A stretch of 60,325 nt of DNA. Source: a virus. The notes beneath the pieces were generated by a model. The model saw only the letters and a list, made by a program, of their open reading frames with translations, ran no database searches and was not told where the DNA came from. Position numbers and translations under genes: made by a program. Below, piece after piece: positions 39,949 through 47,266 of the stretch (its first letter is position 1; every line of letters begins with the position of its first letter). The stretch is from positions 1-60,325 of IMG/VR virus record IMGVR_UViG_3300006844_000009; one strand, given 5' to 3'.

Positions 39949-41378
39949 CGGAACTCCTCTCGGATGTCTTCCAACATGGATCGGACGATGTTGCTGCGGC
40001 GCTCACTCTGGTGCTTCCAGACCGTCCGGTCGATCGTGCGGTCTCCGTGGATGATCACAACACGCACAGGTCTGGTCTGCCCTCTCCGGAGTGTCCGCGC
40101 GACCGCCTGATCGTCGTCGCTGGGCAACTCACTCTGCTCCACGAAGACGTTGAGGTTGCAGCGCTGGAGGTTCACGCCCTCCCGCATGGCGGCGATGGTT
40201 GCGACTAGCACCCCGTTGGGATTGTCCACCTCACTCGTGAACCACGATAGCGTCCGTGTCTTCTCCCGGAGTGTGGTGTCGCCGGAGAACACGTTCGCTT
40301 GGCGATGCCGCTTGCGGATCGCCTCCGCGTAGCGCTTTGCAGTCTCCCGGTACCAGCACCAGACGATGACAGGCTCGGTTGCGTTGTCGTCCAAGAAGTC
40401 CAGGAGCGTCTCGAGCTTCGGATTGGCCTGCGTCGGTGGCAGAGCCGTCATCTGCCGCAGCTCGTGAATGAGCGCGCCGCCGGACTCGATTGCCTTCGGC
40501 GAGTCCAGGTCGGGGTGCTCGATCACCCACTCCTTCTTCATCTTCTGCATGGTCGCGTAGACCGACGGCGGCATCTTGACGATGTGGAACTCGTTTGGGA
40601 GTCGCTCGAGGCTCGCCAGCTCCGGGATCTCGGATACCAACCGGCGTAGCGAGTAGCGGTCGAGGAGCGCCTTGAACTCCACCTCGCGACCCTTCTTGAC
40701 CCCACCCACGACCTTGTCCCACGGCGTCTCCGTGATGTCGCACCACTCCTCGACGAAGTTCCAGTACCCGCGGAAGCGATCGCGATCGACCATCTTGAGG
40801 AAGGGGAACAGGTCACCCGCGTCGCGGACCTGCGGTGTTCCGGTGAGGAACCAGAAGAAGCTGTCCCGCGTCTTGCGCTCGGAGTTGCGGAGCTTGAACA
40901 TCTGCTCCGTCCAGAGCGAGTTCCGTCCGCGCAACCTGTGCGCCTCGTCGTAGAGGAACAGCGGCCAGTGGCGCTTGTAGAGTGACGGGTACCGAGAGCG
41001 TCGGACGACCTTCTGTCCCTCCTTCTCCGCCTGCTTCTCGAGCGGAGTCAGCGGGTAGTTGTTGGCCCACATGTTGTACGAGATGAGGACCCAGTCAGCT
41101 GTGCTCTCGAGAGCGGCCTGCTTCACGTTCGCGGAGACGTCACCCGCAGCGCAGGCTATCGTGTCGTGTGGGAACAGCTGCAGGATCGCCTTCTCCCAGT
41201 CCGGGATGATGTACGCTGGAACGGTCAGGAGCTTCGTTCCCTTCGGTACGGCTTCCTTCGCTGCAGCTAGTGCAGGGAAGGTCTTCCCCACCCCCTGCTC
41301 GTCGAACAGACCGTAGCGCGGATTGGCTAGCAGCACCTTCCGTGCTTCCTCTTGGTACGGTCCCAACTCAATCGTCAT
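39945..41378 (-). CDS. SNF2-family DNA helicase/ATPase
   Basis: 477 residues. Walker A DEQGVGKT (residues about 27-34), DEAH box LYDEAHRLRG, motif III FLTGTP, and C-terminal TIAAMREGVNLQRCN and QAVARTLRRGQ motifs are all present and in order. Phage SNF2 proteins translocate on duplex DNA and may help replication restart or displace host factors. The tRNA block and a terminator-like hairpin lie upstream. Confidence 0.9.
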   Translation of the reverse strand: MTIELGPYQEEARKVLLANPRYGLFDEQGVGKTFPALAAAKEAVPKGTKLLTVPAYIIPDWEKAILQLFPHDTIACAAGDVSANVKQAALESTADWVLISYNMWANNYPLTPLEKQAEKEGQKVVRRSRYPSLYKRHWPLFLYDEAHRLRGRNSLWTEQMFKLRNSERKTRDSFFWFLTGTPQVRDAGDLFPFLKMVDRDRFRGYWNFVEEWCDITETPWDKVVGGVKKGREVEFKALLDRYSLRRLVSEIPELASLERLPNEFHIVKMPPSVYATMQKMKKEWVIEHPDLDSPKAIESGGALIHELRQMTALPPTQANPKLETLLDFLDDNATEPVIVWCWYRETAKRYAEAIRKRHRQANVFSGDTTLREKTRTLSWFTSEVDNPNGVLVATIAAMREGVNLQRCNLNVFVEQSELPSDDDQAVARTLRRGQTRPVRVVIIHGDRTIDRTVWKHQSERRSNIVRSMLEDIREEFR

Positions 41379-41403
41379 GCACAGGCTCCTCGCGTTAACG
41401 AAA

Positions 41404-41450
41404 ATGTGGTCCCGGGCACCGTTGATCGCTCAACAGCTCCGGGACCACAT
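41404..41450 (-). terminator. Terminator after the tRNA block
   Basis: 12-bp perfect inverted repeat CCGGGACCACAT (41439-41450) and ATGTGGTCCCGG (41404-41415). On the minus strand the stem is followed directly by TTTTC (41404 side), as in an intrinsic terminator. It lies between the tRNA genes and the SNF2 gene, so SNF2 would depend on read-through or another promoter. Confidence 0.7.
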
Positions 41451-41539
41451 CGTGGGGTGGAGTGAGTTTGGCTTCGCGAAGGGCACCACGGTGCAGCCGT
41501 ATCTCCGTGCGCGGCCTGGCTAGGCTACTGTGCCCTCCG

Positions 41540-41612
41540 TCTCCCGGGATGGATTCGAACCACCGACCTCCCGCCGAGTAGGCGGGTGCTCTATCCACTG
41601 AGCTACCGGAAG
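41540..41612 (-). tRNA. tRNA with unusual anticodon loop (predicted ACU)
   Basis: Full cloverleaf of 73 nt: acceptor CTTCCGG/CCGGGAG, D stem GCTC/GAGC, perfect anticodon stem CCCGC/GCGGG, T arm GGTGG-TTCGAAT-CCATC, discriminator A followed by CGG instead of CCA. The 7-nt loop CTACTCG puts ACT at 34-36 and a C at 37, where a purine is expected. ACU would read the Ser codon AGU, yet the short variable loop is not that of a serine tRNA. Charging identity is therefore unclear. Confidence 0.75.
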
Positions 41613-41717
41613 CACTCCTTACTCAAGGGAGTGGCATTGTTAGCCCCGGGTGAGTAACGTACCGCATGCGCCGACATAGGCCGCAGTGCCGCGGTACGAA
41701 CCGGAGACTCCTCCGCG

Positions 41718-41787
41718 AGGGGAGGTCAGGAGTTGAACCTGACACACAGCCCGATAAAGGGCTCGCTGTTCGTTCGCAATACTCCCC
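41718..41787 (-). tRNA. tRNA-like, atypical anticodon arm
   Basis: About 70 nt with acceptor GGGGAG/CTCCCC and T arm TCAGG-TTCAACT-CCTGA. The D arm is TTGC/GCGA. The anticodon stem AGCCC/GGGCT closes a 6-nt loop TTTATC (or an 8-nt loop with one pair less), so no standard anticodon can be placed. It may be a decayed or specialised tRNA. Confidence 0.5.
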
Positions 41788-41832
41788 ACGAGGGTTCCCT
41801 AGAGAGTTCAGGTATGCCCACAACCCATCTCG

Positions 41833-41905
41833 TAGCGGGAGCCGGACTTGAACCGACGACCTACGGAGCATGAATCCGCCGCGCTGCCAACTGCGCCATC
41901 CCGCG
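41833..41905 (-). tRNA. tRNA-Met (CAU), initiator-like acceptor
   Basis: Clean cloverleaf: D stem GCGC/GCGC, anticodon arm GCGGA-TTCATGC-TCCGT with CAT at 34-36, T arm GTCGG-TTCAAGT-CCGGC. The acceptor is CGCGGGA/TCCCGCT, leaving C1 opposite U72. An unpaired 1-72 position is the mark of bacterial initiator tRNAs, though the three consecutive G-C pairs of the initiator anticodon stem are not complete. No encoded CCA. Confidence 0.85.
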
Positions 41906-41911
41906 TTGGTG

Positions 41912-42290
41912 GAGAGCGACTGCTGAGTCAGCCGCTCCCCAAGCACACCTGTACGCCGGTTTGCCCATTCCGCGTGCGCACTTTCGCCGGCGAGCTAGCC
42001 GGCGTTGTCGGATGGCGTCATCTCCGTCCGAACTACGCGTTCGGCAAGCGCCGGAGCAGTAACCCTTACCCCGGTAGGGATCGCCAGTCCTCTCAGCGGT
42101 ACTGGCAACGGCATCGGCGGGCGCTGCGGGACAAATCAGTCTCCCAGTGTCCAGCGGTCACCCCTAGCGACAATCTAGGCCCGCCAACGTTTTCCGTCCG
42201 GTCTAACCCGCGCGCCATGGCGCTCCAACCACCGGACCTCACGGTCGCACCCTAACGTCTGCGACGGTTCCCACGGTACAGCTGCGCCCT
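41912..42290 (-). ncRNA. Candidate structured non-coding RNA region
   Basis: About 380 bp without a credible gene, packed with complementary arms: ACGCCGG (41953-41959)/CCGGCGT (41999-42005); GGCGGGC (42116-42122)/GCCCGCC (42179-42185) enclosing two nested hairpins (GGACA/TGTCC and CCTAG/CTAGG with a 7-nt loop); GTCCGGT/ACCGGAC (about 42197-42238); GTCGCA/TGCGAC (about 42244-42265). The region is co-oriented with the tRNAs and follows the gene at 42295. I cannot assign it to a known RNA class. Confidence 0.5.
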
Positions 42291-42294
42291 CCTC

Positions 42295-42588
42295 CTAGGC
42301 AGCTGCCGGCTGAGCCTCGGCGGCCTTCTCGCGCTCCTTGCGGTCGACGGTGTACTCGTCGATGGTCACGAGAGAGTCCTTGCGCTTCCGAACCGGCCGA
42401 GCCGGCTCAAGGCGCTTGCCCATCGCGTTGAACGCGAGGTCGATCTTCACGTACGCGACGTAGCCGACCTGCTCGACGCCGGTGACGATCCCCTCCCAGT
42501 TCTTGTACTCGCTCGCGGTGAGGCGGACGAGAGAGTTGGTCGGGAACTGACCCGCTAGGGCTTCCGCCAGCGGTGTGGCTTCGGTCAT
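42295..42588 (-). CDS. Hypothetical protein upstream of the RNA block
   Basis: 97 residues from ATG 42588 (CAGGAGGACC upstream; an earlier in-frame ATG lacks a site). Central VGYVAYVKIDLAFNAMGK and a basic PVRKRKDSLVTIDEY part, then an Ala/Gln tail. SH3-like or Kow-like beta barrel is possible (ASEYKNWEGIVTGVEQVG). First gene from the 42645-42673 promoter. Confidence 0.78.
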   Translation of the reverse strand: MTEATPLAEALAGQFPTNSLVRLTASEYKNWEGIVTGVEQVGYVAYVKIDLAFNAMGKRLEPARPVRKRKDSLVTIDEYTVDRKEREKAAEAQPAAA

Positions 42589-42644
42589 ACGGTCCTCCTG
42601 TAGAACGGCTACACTGACTTCCATCTTGGCTTGCCTACTGGTCA

Positions 42645-42673
42645 AGTATAAGTGAGACCGTTCTGGTTATCAA
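42645..42673 (-). promoter_or_regulatory. Leftward promoter for the tRNA/helicase unit
   Basis: Minus strand: -35 TTGATA (42673-42668), 17-bp spacer, -10 TATACT (42650-42645). Predicted start about 42638; leader has GTAGGCAAGCC. It lacks the clear -35 dyad of other copies but element E lies 33 bp upstream. Confidence 0.82.
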
Positions 42674-42705
42674 GAAGGAAGTACCCGTTTTCCTGGGAAT
42701 TCTAA

Positions 42706-42763
42706 CCGGCTAATTCGTCGTATACGTCGAGATCGTACAGTGGGCAACATTAGCATCACACCG
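42706..42763 (-). repeat. Dispersed intergenic element, site E
   Basis: On the minus strand it reads CGGTGTGATG, then TGTTGCCC, GTACGATCTCGAC, GTATACGACGAATTAGCCGG. It matches site G (56482-56539) over about 58 bp with roughly nine differences, and the right half matches site B. It is the only copy in this orientation within the leftward region and is upstream of a promoter. Confidence 0.78.
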
Positions 42764-42773
42764 AAAAATCCGC

Positions 42774-43118
42774 CTAGCCCAGTATCCATCGGACCTCCTG
42801 CCGGGTCATGTCCTGGAACCTGACGTTCCGCACGGCAATCCGGACCTGCTTGCCGGGAAGCAGCATCACCAGTTCCGTAGCGACGATGAAGTAGTCGTCC
42901 GGCGTGGTGTAGGTACGGTCGGAGAGTTCCAGCGCCGCCCACTCGTACTCGTTGAGGATCGCCCGCGCGATGCGCTTCCAGTAGTCAGACCGCGGCGAGA
43001 TGCCAATGTACGCCCATAGCGGCGGGTCGACCTTGAACAGGGGACGCAGTCGGACGTGGATGTAGACTGTGCCCCCATTCGACACTCTCGCGTCCGCATC
43101 GGCTACCGTTGCGATCAC
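42774..43118 (-). CDS. Hypothetical protein
   Basis: 114 residues from GTG 43118 (GTGA overlap). Beta-alpha pattern: GTVYIHVRLRPLFKVDPPLWAY, then EWAALELSDRTYTTPDDYF and a hydrophobic VATELVMLLPGKQ strand. Last gene of the long leftward unit before element E. Not recognised. Confidence 0.75.
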   Translation of the reverse strand: MIATVADADARVSNGGTVYIHVRLRPLFKVDPPLWAYIGISPRSDYWKRIARAILNEYEWAALELSDRTYTTPDDYFIVATELVMLLPGKQVRIAVRNVRFQDMTRQEVRWILG

Positions 43119-43468
43119 CCGAGCGCCTGGAAGATCTCCGCGTGCTGAGACAACCACGCCCGCATCTCTTCCCACTCGCGTCGATCGAACTCCCGCTCCG
43201 CTCTCGCCGCTGCAGTGTGAGTGAATGTCGCCGCGTTCACTACGAACTTCCGTGCCCGCCGTGCTTCGCGGACCCACGCTAACGTGAAGCGCTCGGTGTG
43301 GAGACGCTCCGTCGGTTGGCCAACACGAGCCAGCTTCCGCTTCGTGTTGGGGGTGGGGTAGTCGACGTTGAGTCCCTTCGGCATGATGTAGATGCATGGG
43401 TACTCAGGTGGTGCGTAGCACTTCGGGCACTGTAGCTGCAGCGCCTGGTCAACCGTTGCCGTCGTCAT
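43115..43468 (-). CDS. Phage zinc-binding protein
   Basis: 117 residues. CPKCYAPPEYPC (residues 14-25) and a downstream RLHTERF His-Arg region match the phage zinc-binding motif CPxC...PC...H..R. The middle and end are helical and charged (REFDRREWEEMRAW). Often linked to nucleic-acid binding; role unknown. Confidence 0.75.
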   Translation of the reverse strand: MTTATVDQALQLQCPKCYAPPEYPCIYIMPKGLNVDYPTPNTKRKLARVGQPTERLHTERFTLAWVREARRARKFVVNAATFTHTAAARAEREFDRREWEEMRAWLSQHAEIFQALG

Positions 43469-43728
43469 GCCTTGCGCTCCAATCTACCCCAAGCGACTCC
43501 ACGCTCGGTCTGGTTCCCGTCCTGCTCGATCCTGTACCGCTTCCAGTTGTGCTGGAGGTAGCGCAGTGCTTCCTCGTGCGCGTTCTTGAACACCGGGCTG
43601 CTGACGTCTTGAACGTCGGCCTCGTTCTCGCCAACGAAGGTCACGAAAAGGGTGGTAGTGCCCCTATACTGACGCACTACCACCCACGTGGCGACCGTTG
43701 TCGGGCCGACCACTGTGCGATTGTTCAT
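43465..43728 (-). CDS. Hypothetical protein
   Basis: 87 residues from ATG 43728 (ATGA overlap). N-terminal beta-rich (TVATWVVVRQYRGTTTLFVTFVGE), C-terminal helix (NAHEEALRYLQHNWKRYRI). It overlaps the next start (ATGA). Family not recognised. Confidence 0.75.
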   Translation of the reverse strand: MNNRTVVGPTTVATWVVVRQYRGTTTLFVTFVGENEADVQDVSSPVFKNAHEEALRYLQHNWKRYRIEQDGNQTERGVAWGRLERKA

Positions 43729-44024
43729 CGCTGCAGAAGCCCCCACAGTGCTGCGCGTCGACGTGCCTCCACCAGGAAGTCCAACTTCGTCGACCGCTCT
43801 AGCTCACCTCTCCGGTTCAGGTACATGAAGGTACTCACGTTGTCGAACCAGACAGCGACCACCGAGCTGAGTCCCAGGCTCACGTGGCAGTAGAGGTCGA
43901 AGTAGAAGTCCCGGCCCAGGAAGACACAGTTAGCGCCGTAGTCGCAGCGGTGGCTGTATCTCCGCTTCGCCTCCACTTCCACGTGCTGTACCCGGTCACT
44001 CCCCGGCAGGTACAACTGTGCCAT
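43725..44024 (-). CDS. Hypothetical protein
   Basis: 99 residues from ATG 44024 (AGGG about 9 nt upstream). Three Cys and aromatic-rich core (HRCDYGANCVFLGRDFYFDLYCHV). Beta-rich, basic. Overlaps the previous gene by 29 bp and the next by ATGA. No recognised family. Confidence 0.7.
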   Translation of the reverse strand: MAQLYLPGSDRVQHVEVEAKRRYSHRCDYGANCVFLGRDFYFDLYCHVSLGLSSVVAVWFDNVSTFMYLNRRGELERSTKLDFLVEARRRAALWGLLQR

Positions 44025-44190
44025 TCGTGACCCTGACCTCTCCTGCTTCGACCAGCTTCCGTAGACAGTACTCACCGTAACCTAGCGCAGCGGAGCGCTT
44101 GTTCCACAGCGGACCACCACACGCCTTGCAGTGTGCCAGGATCTCCCGCTTCCGCAGGTCACGGCGCATCTGCTTCTCTTTCGGGTTCAT
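43996..44190 (-). CDS. DUF6011-like zinc protein
   Basis: 64 residues from ATG 44190; GTG 44211 and TTG 44223 are possible earlier starts. HCKACGGPLWNKRSAALGYGEYC is the CxxCG...S..LGYG..C pattern of a small zinc family (DUF6011-like) common in actinophages. Basic helical N-terminus. Confidence 0.75.
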   Translation of the reverse strand: MNPKEKQMRRDLRKREILAHCKACGGPLWNKRSAALGYGEYCLRKLVEAGEVRVTNGTVVPAGE

Positions 44191-44215
44191 TGGCACCCGC
44201 TGGTTGACCACGACC

Positions 44216-45028
44216 TCAGGCAAAGAACCGCTCCCTCATCTCGTCGTACTTCCGGGCCTTCTCCTCGAGTTCCGCTGCGCGTTCCGCGAGTGTCAGTGCC
44301 TCGATGAGCTCCGGGATCGCTTCCTCAAGCTCGACCAGGAGGTCGATCAGGTCCTTCAGCTTGCTTGGCGCAGGTTCCTCGCGGAAGACCCCCGCCGGAT
44401 CGGAGACCGTTGCGGCCCCGTTGAGCACCGGCGCAGGCTCGCTCGGGATGGAGTACTCCGGGAAGCCAGCCTCGACCTTTGCAGCGAGGGCAACGATGTC
44501 CACCAGGGGTTCCTTCGGGGGTAGTTCGACTGGCGGCGCGTCCTTCCGAGAGAGTAGGACTCGCGACCGCTCTGCGTATCTGCTCGTAAACTTCGGGAGG
44601 CTATCCTTGGTCCACACCTGACCGCGTTGGGTCCGAACCTCCCGGGTGTTCAGGTCCAGGACCGTTCGTGCGATCCACCCGTGTAGCCCGTGCTCCTCGA
44701 TCAACCGGGCCTTCGTAGCGAAGACGTCTCGGATGAGGTCGTCCGTAACTCCTCGCTCCCGTGTCGCTGGCTGCTCCGCCGCATGAGATACCGCGTGCTT
44801 CTGCTGGTGGTGGAACACGCTCCGCGGGTTCTCGTTCATGTACCAGCAGTCCGGGTCGTCACAGAGGTTCGTGACAGTCCCGTCATCGAGAAGAATCTGG
44901 CTCGCGTTGACGAGAGTCTTCACCGCGTCCCTGTTGCGCCCGATGCCCGTAACCTTCGCCGGCGCACGTTCTGCGATGTCCCGACCGTCAGGCAGCCTCG
45001 TTGGTAGTGTCGCTTGCATCCGACACAT
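44216..45028 (-). CDS. Putative zinc-finger DNA-binding protein
   Basis: 270 residues. CDDPDCWYMNENPRSVFHHQQKH (56-78) is a C2H2-like finger, followed by a helical TDDLIRDVFATKARLIEEHG region and a low-complexity Pro/Glu linker. The C-terminal 55 residues form a coiled coil (KDLIDLLVELEEAIPELIE). GGAAGGAA precedes the ATG. Possibly a regulator; no family name. Confidence 0.75.
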   Translation of the reverse strand: MCRMQATLPTRLPDGRDIAERAPAKVTGIGRNRDAVKTLVNASQILLDDGTVTNLCDDPDCWYMNENPRSVFHHQQKHAVSHAAEQPATRERGVTDDLIRDVFATKARLIEEHGLHGWIARTVLDLNTREVRTQRGQVWTKDSLPKFTSRYAERSRVLLSRKDAPPVELPPKEPLVDIVALAAKVEAGFPEYSIPSEPAPVLNGAATVSDPAGVFREEPAPSKLKDLIDLLVELEEAIPELIEALTLAERAAELEEKARKYDEMRERFFA

Positions 45029-45215
45029 CAGTTCCTTCCGTGTGGCGCGGCATTGGCTTGCCGTGCTGCTTTGCCCAGAGGCGCCTAGCGCGCCGGTTAC
45101 CTGTTGGATCTGCTGCAGTCCCGTCTCCGCGGTTCTGCTGGACGAGGGTGACTAACCCCTTCGGCCCGTAGTACGTCTCGGTGTTGCTTCCCATCGGGTT
45201 ACCCATGGCTACCAC
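44988..45215 (-). CDS. Hypothetical small basic protein
   Basis: 75 residues from GTG 45215 (TGGAGA upstream; ATG 45206 is the alternative). Basic middle (GNRRARRLWAKQHGKPMPRH) with a disordered Ser/Thr/Asp-rich end. Overlaps the 45028 gene by 41 bp. Function unknown. Confidence 0.65.
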   Translation of the reverse strand: MVAMGNPMGSNTETYYGPKGLVTLVQQNRGDGTAADPTGNRRARRLWAKQHGKPMPRHTEGTDVSDASDTTNEAA

Positions 45216-45490
45216 TGATCTCCATAGTGCTCCTCGTCATCCGTCAGTTCGCTCCGCTGGCGCGAGTTCCGGCCGATGCACTCCAGAACCTCCGTCACCA
45301 GGCAGTCCGGGCAGATGTGGTTGTGGATCCTGGGATCGTTCCACCGCTTCGCTAGAACCTGTAGGACCTCCTTGATCACTAGTGGGTTCTCCGTGTAGCT
45401 CGTCGCTACGCTCAGTGTGTCCTCCGGCTGGAACATCCGAGCGTCCACCTTGCACTTTGCTCGCGTCCCAACGGCGCTGTACTTCGCCAC
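45209..45490 (-). CDS. Hypothetical zinc-binding protein
   Basis: 93 residues, GTG start. HNHICPDCLVTEVLECIG (57-74) has a CPxC pair and further His/Cys. Acidic end (SELTDDEEHYGDQW). A longer frame from upstream runs over most of this gene in another phase; codon use favours this reading. Confidence 0.7.
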   Translation of the reverse strand: MAKYSAVGTRAKCKVDARMFQPEDTLSVATSYTENPLVIKEVLQVLAKRWNDPRIHNHICPDCLVTEVLECIGRNSRQRSELTDDEEHYGDQW

Positions 45491-45716
45491 CTGGTAGCCA
45501 CTTCCTTCCTTCAGGAGTTGAGCTGAATATCCCCCCAGGCCATCGCTTAACCCATCCGTTCTGCAGGCAGGCGCGGAGAGCCTTCTGGGGCGCCATCGAG
45601 GACGACTTCGGCAGCTTCACGTACACCCGCCCGTCCTGTCCGACGTACAGCATCCCCAGATGAGCTCGCTGGATCACCCGGCGCTGCTCCGCATTGGGTT
45701 GAAGCTCCTCCGTCAC
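45237..45716 (-). CDS. Small winged-helix-like protein with unterminated 3' end
   Basis: 159 residues from GTG 45716. Residues 1-85 look real and resemble short HTH/transcription-regulator-like phage proteins (QRRVIQRAHLGMLYVGQDGRVYV; LQNGWVKRWPGG; FSSTPEGRKWL). The rest, Gly/Ser/Pro-rich, overlaps the gene at 45209-45490 for 254 bp in another frame and is probably not meaningful unless a frameshift exists. Confidence 0.6.
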   Translation of the reverse strand: MTEELQPNAEQRRVIQRAHLGMLYVGQDGRVYVKLPKSSSMAPQKALRACLQNGWVKRWPGGIFSSTPEGRKWLPGGEVQRRWDASKVQGGRSDVPAGGHTERSDELHGEPTSDQGGPTGSSEAVERSQDPQPHLPGLPGDGGSGVHRPELAPAERTDG

Positions 45717-45717
45717 G

Positions 45718-46221
45718 TCACACCAGTACCTCTCCTTGCACGTTCTCCAGCCAGCGGTCGATGTACCACTCCTGGAGGTTGATGTAACCCCACTCGAGGT
45801 CGTTGATTGCTGAGCGAAGGTTCGCACACTCGATCCGGAACGCTTCTTCCGCCTCGAACTGCCGCTCCTCCAACTCGTTCTCGTACCACTCGCGCTCCGA
45901 CCGCGCTCGTTCCGTGATACGCATTGCGTCGTAGCCGGTGCCCAACCTGTGCTGTCCCCTGGGTGACATCACGTACTCGCACTCCGGGAGGTTGGTGAGT
46001 GTATCCCACACTCCCACTGAGGCTGAGCCGCCAGTGTGGCGTCCTTGGTGACCCCAGCGGTCAACCCACGTTGGAACGGCGTACCACGCGTTCTTGAGCT
46101 CGTACCTCACGACCCATAGGATCTCCCTCAGCATCCGCGAGAGGGTATCCCAGAGGACGATCAGCAAGAGGATCGGCATCGAGGGTAACCGGATTGGCTT
46201 TGGTAACGGGATGGTACTCAT
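45718..46221 (-). CDS. Membrane protein with coiled coil
   Basis: 167 residues from ATG 46221 (GGAGGAGGGG upstream). One hydrophobic helix at about 14-32 (PILLLIVLWDTLSRMLREI), then a soluble part ending in an acidic coiled coil (WYENELEERQFEAEEAFRIE). First gene of the unit from the 46265-46293 promoter. Function unknown. Confidence 0.78.
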   Translation of the reverse strand: MSTIPLPKPIRLPSMPILLLIVLWDTLSRMLREILWVVRYELKNAWYAVPTWVDRWGHQGRHTGGSASVGVWDTLTNLPECEYVMSPRGQHRLGTGYDAMRITERARSEREWYENELEERQFEAEEAFRIECANLRSAINDLEWGYINLQEWYIDRWLENVQGEVLV

Positions 46222-46264
46222 CTCACCCCTCCTCCGTTTGAGCGGTTTGTTTGCCGTATGGTTA

Positions 46265-46293
46265 AGTTTAAGGGAATACCCCGTGAAAATCAA
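46265..46293 (-). promoter_or_regulatory. Leftward promoter with operator dyad
   Basis: Minus strand: -35 TTGATT (46293-46288), 17-bp spacer, -10 TAAACT (46270-46265); predicted start 46258. GTGAAAAT (46283-46290) and ATTTTCAC (46311-46318) are perfect inverted arms straddling the -35 box with the CAATAGGTTCGG segment between. Confidence 0.88.
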
Positions 46294-46314
46294 TAGGTTC
46301 GGGGTTATCAATTT

Positions 46315-46527
46315 TCACCGGATCGGGATGACCCTCCAGTCCTCCGTCACGCAGACCCGCTTCTCGTCGATCTTGATCACGCGTCCGCCCTCCGCCCGGC
46401 AGCGAGCGTCGTACCGGTTCGGTTCCTCGACAGCTGTCCACCAAATCACCCAGACGAGACCCGCAATGAAGGCCACGATGACCAAGCCGACGACCCAGGG
46501 AAAGAGGTTCGGGCGGTACTTGGCCAT
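46315..46527 (-). CDS. Small membrane protein
   Basis: 70 residues. One strong transmembrane helix (about 10-31, PWVVGLVIVAFIAGLVWVIWW), then an external YDARCRAEGGRVIKIDEKRVC segment whose two Cys may form a disulphide. The stop lies inside the operator dyad. ATGA overlap upstream. Confidence 0.78.
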   Translation of the reverse strand: MAKYRPNLFPWVVGLVIVAFIAGLVWVIWWTAVEEPNRYDARCRAEGGRVIKIDEKRVCVTEDWRVIPIR

Positions 46528-46733
46528 CAGCGACTCCTCCTACTCTTGATTTGCGCCTTCCGACGACGCTCCCGGCAGGCTTTCTCGTTGACGCAGACGA
46601 GCTTCTGGCTCCCCCGGTTGCTGGACAGCTTCATCGGTGGGCCCTCCTGCAAGCACCTTGCGCAATGCTTCTTCGGTGTGCGTGGCTTCTTCTGCGGTGC
46701 CTCCGGCGACGGCTCCCGCACGGTGTCGTCCAC
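46527..46733 (-). CDS. Small basic zinc-knuckle protein
   Basis: 68 residues, GTG start after GGAGGGGA. CARCLQEG and LVCVNEKAC give a four-Cys zinc site; the tail is strongly basic (RERRRKAQIKSRRSR). Likely nucleic-acid binding. The gene at 46540-46959 runs over it in another frame. Confidence 0.72.
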   Translation of the reverse strand: MDDTVREPSPEAPQKKPRTPKKHCARCLQEGPPMKLSSNRGSQKLVCVNEKACRERRRKAQIKSRRSR

Positions 46734-46959
46734 TGTAGATCTTCCCCTCCGCTACTAGGCGTTCGTACTGGTCAGCGTGGCGTCGGAATGACGCGACGTG
46801 TTGGTGCTCGTGCTTCTTCCGGGATGCGGTCGACTCCCAACCACACGTGACGCAGTGGAGGAAGATCCCTCCCCGCGCGTACCAGTGGCCCTCATGTCCC
46901 TTCCACGTCGGTAGCCGCGAACCCGAGAGCCGGATGACACGACTCCGTCCTCGTCCCAT
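46540..46959 (-). CDS. Zinc-finger-like protein with long 3' overlap
   Basis: 139 residues. The first 80 look real: CVTCGWESTASRKKHEHQH gives a C2H2-like site. The last 60 are low-complexity and overlap the 46527-46733 gene for 194 bp, without a stop. ATG shares its A with the stop of the frame ending at 46959 (TGATG). Confidence 0.6.
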   Translation of the reverse strand: MGRGRSRVIRLSGSRLPTWKGHEGHWYARGGIFLHCVTCGWESTASRKKHEHQHVASFRRHADQYERLVAEGKIYSGRHRAGAVAGGTAEEATHTEEALRKVLAGGPTDEAVQQPGEPEARLRQRESLPGASSEGANQE

Positions 46960-47266
46960 CAGTCCACAACTCCAACTGTTGTGCCAGCGCCTGGACTTCC
47001 GACCGGGACACGATCATCATCCAGCGACTGAAGCTCCCCATCGTCCACTCTTCGATCCACTCCCACGGGATGGTCTTCAGTAGCACCGGTATGCACAGGT
47101 GCCACGGGCCCGATAGCTCCGGCACCAGGCTGCCCTGTGCATCCACTACCTGGAGCTTCCCGTTCATCCAGAGCCGGATCGCGATCGGCAGCACCATCGC
47201 CTTCGGAGACACCGTCTCCGGGATCTTCGGTGCTAGCCTGGCTGGTCTGCCTGCGGCGCGCTTCAT
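46892..47266 (-). CDS. Hypothetical Trp-rich protein
   Basis: 124 residues, ATG just after GGAGGAGG. Seven Trp residues, with PLAIRLWMNGKLQ-type strands and KTIPWEWIEEWTMG. The C-terminal 23 residues overlap the next gene. Codon use (GC-rich third positions) favours this frame over the one at 46959-47495. Confidence 0.7.
   Translation of the reverse strand: MKRAAGRPARLAPKIPETVSPKAMVLPIAIRLWMNGKLQVVDAQGSLVPELSGPWHLCIPVLLKTIPWEWIEEWTMGSFSRWMMIVSRSEVQALAQQLELWTDGTRTESCHPALGFAATDVEGT

Noticed and set aside
42116-42185. A further tRNA
   Set aside because: Has a 7-bp closing stem and two arms but no T-loop consensus and no anticodon arm.
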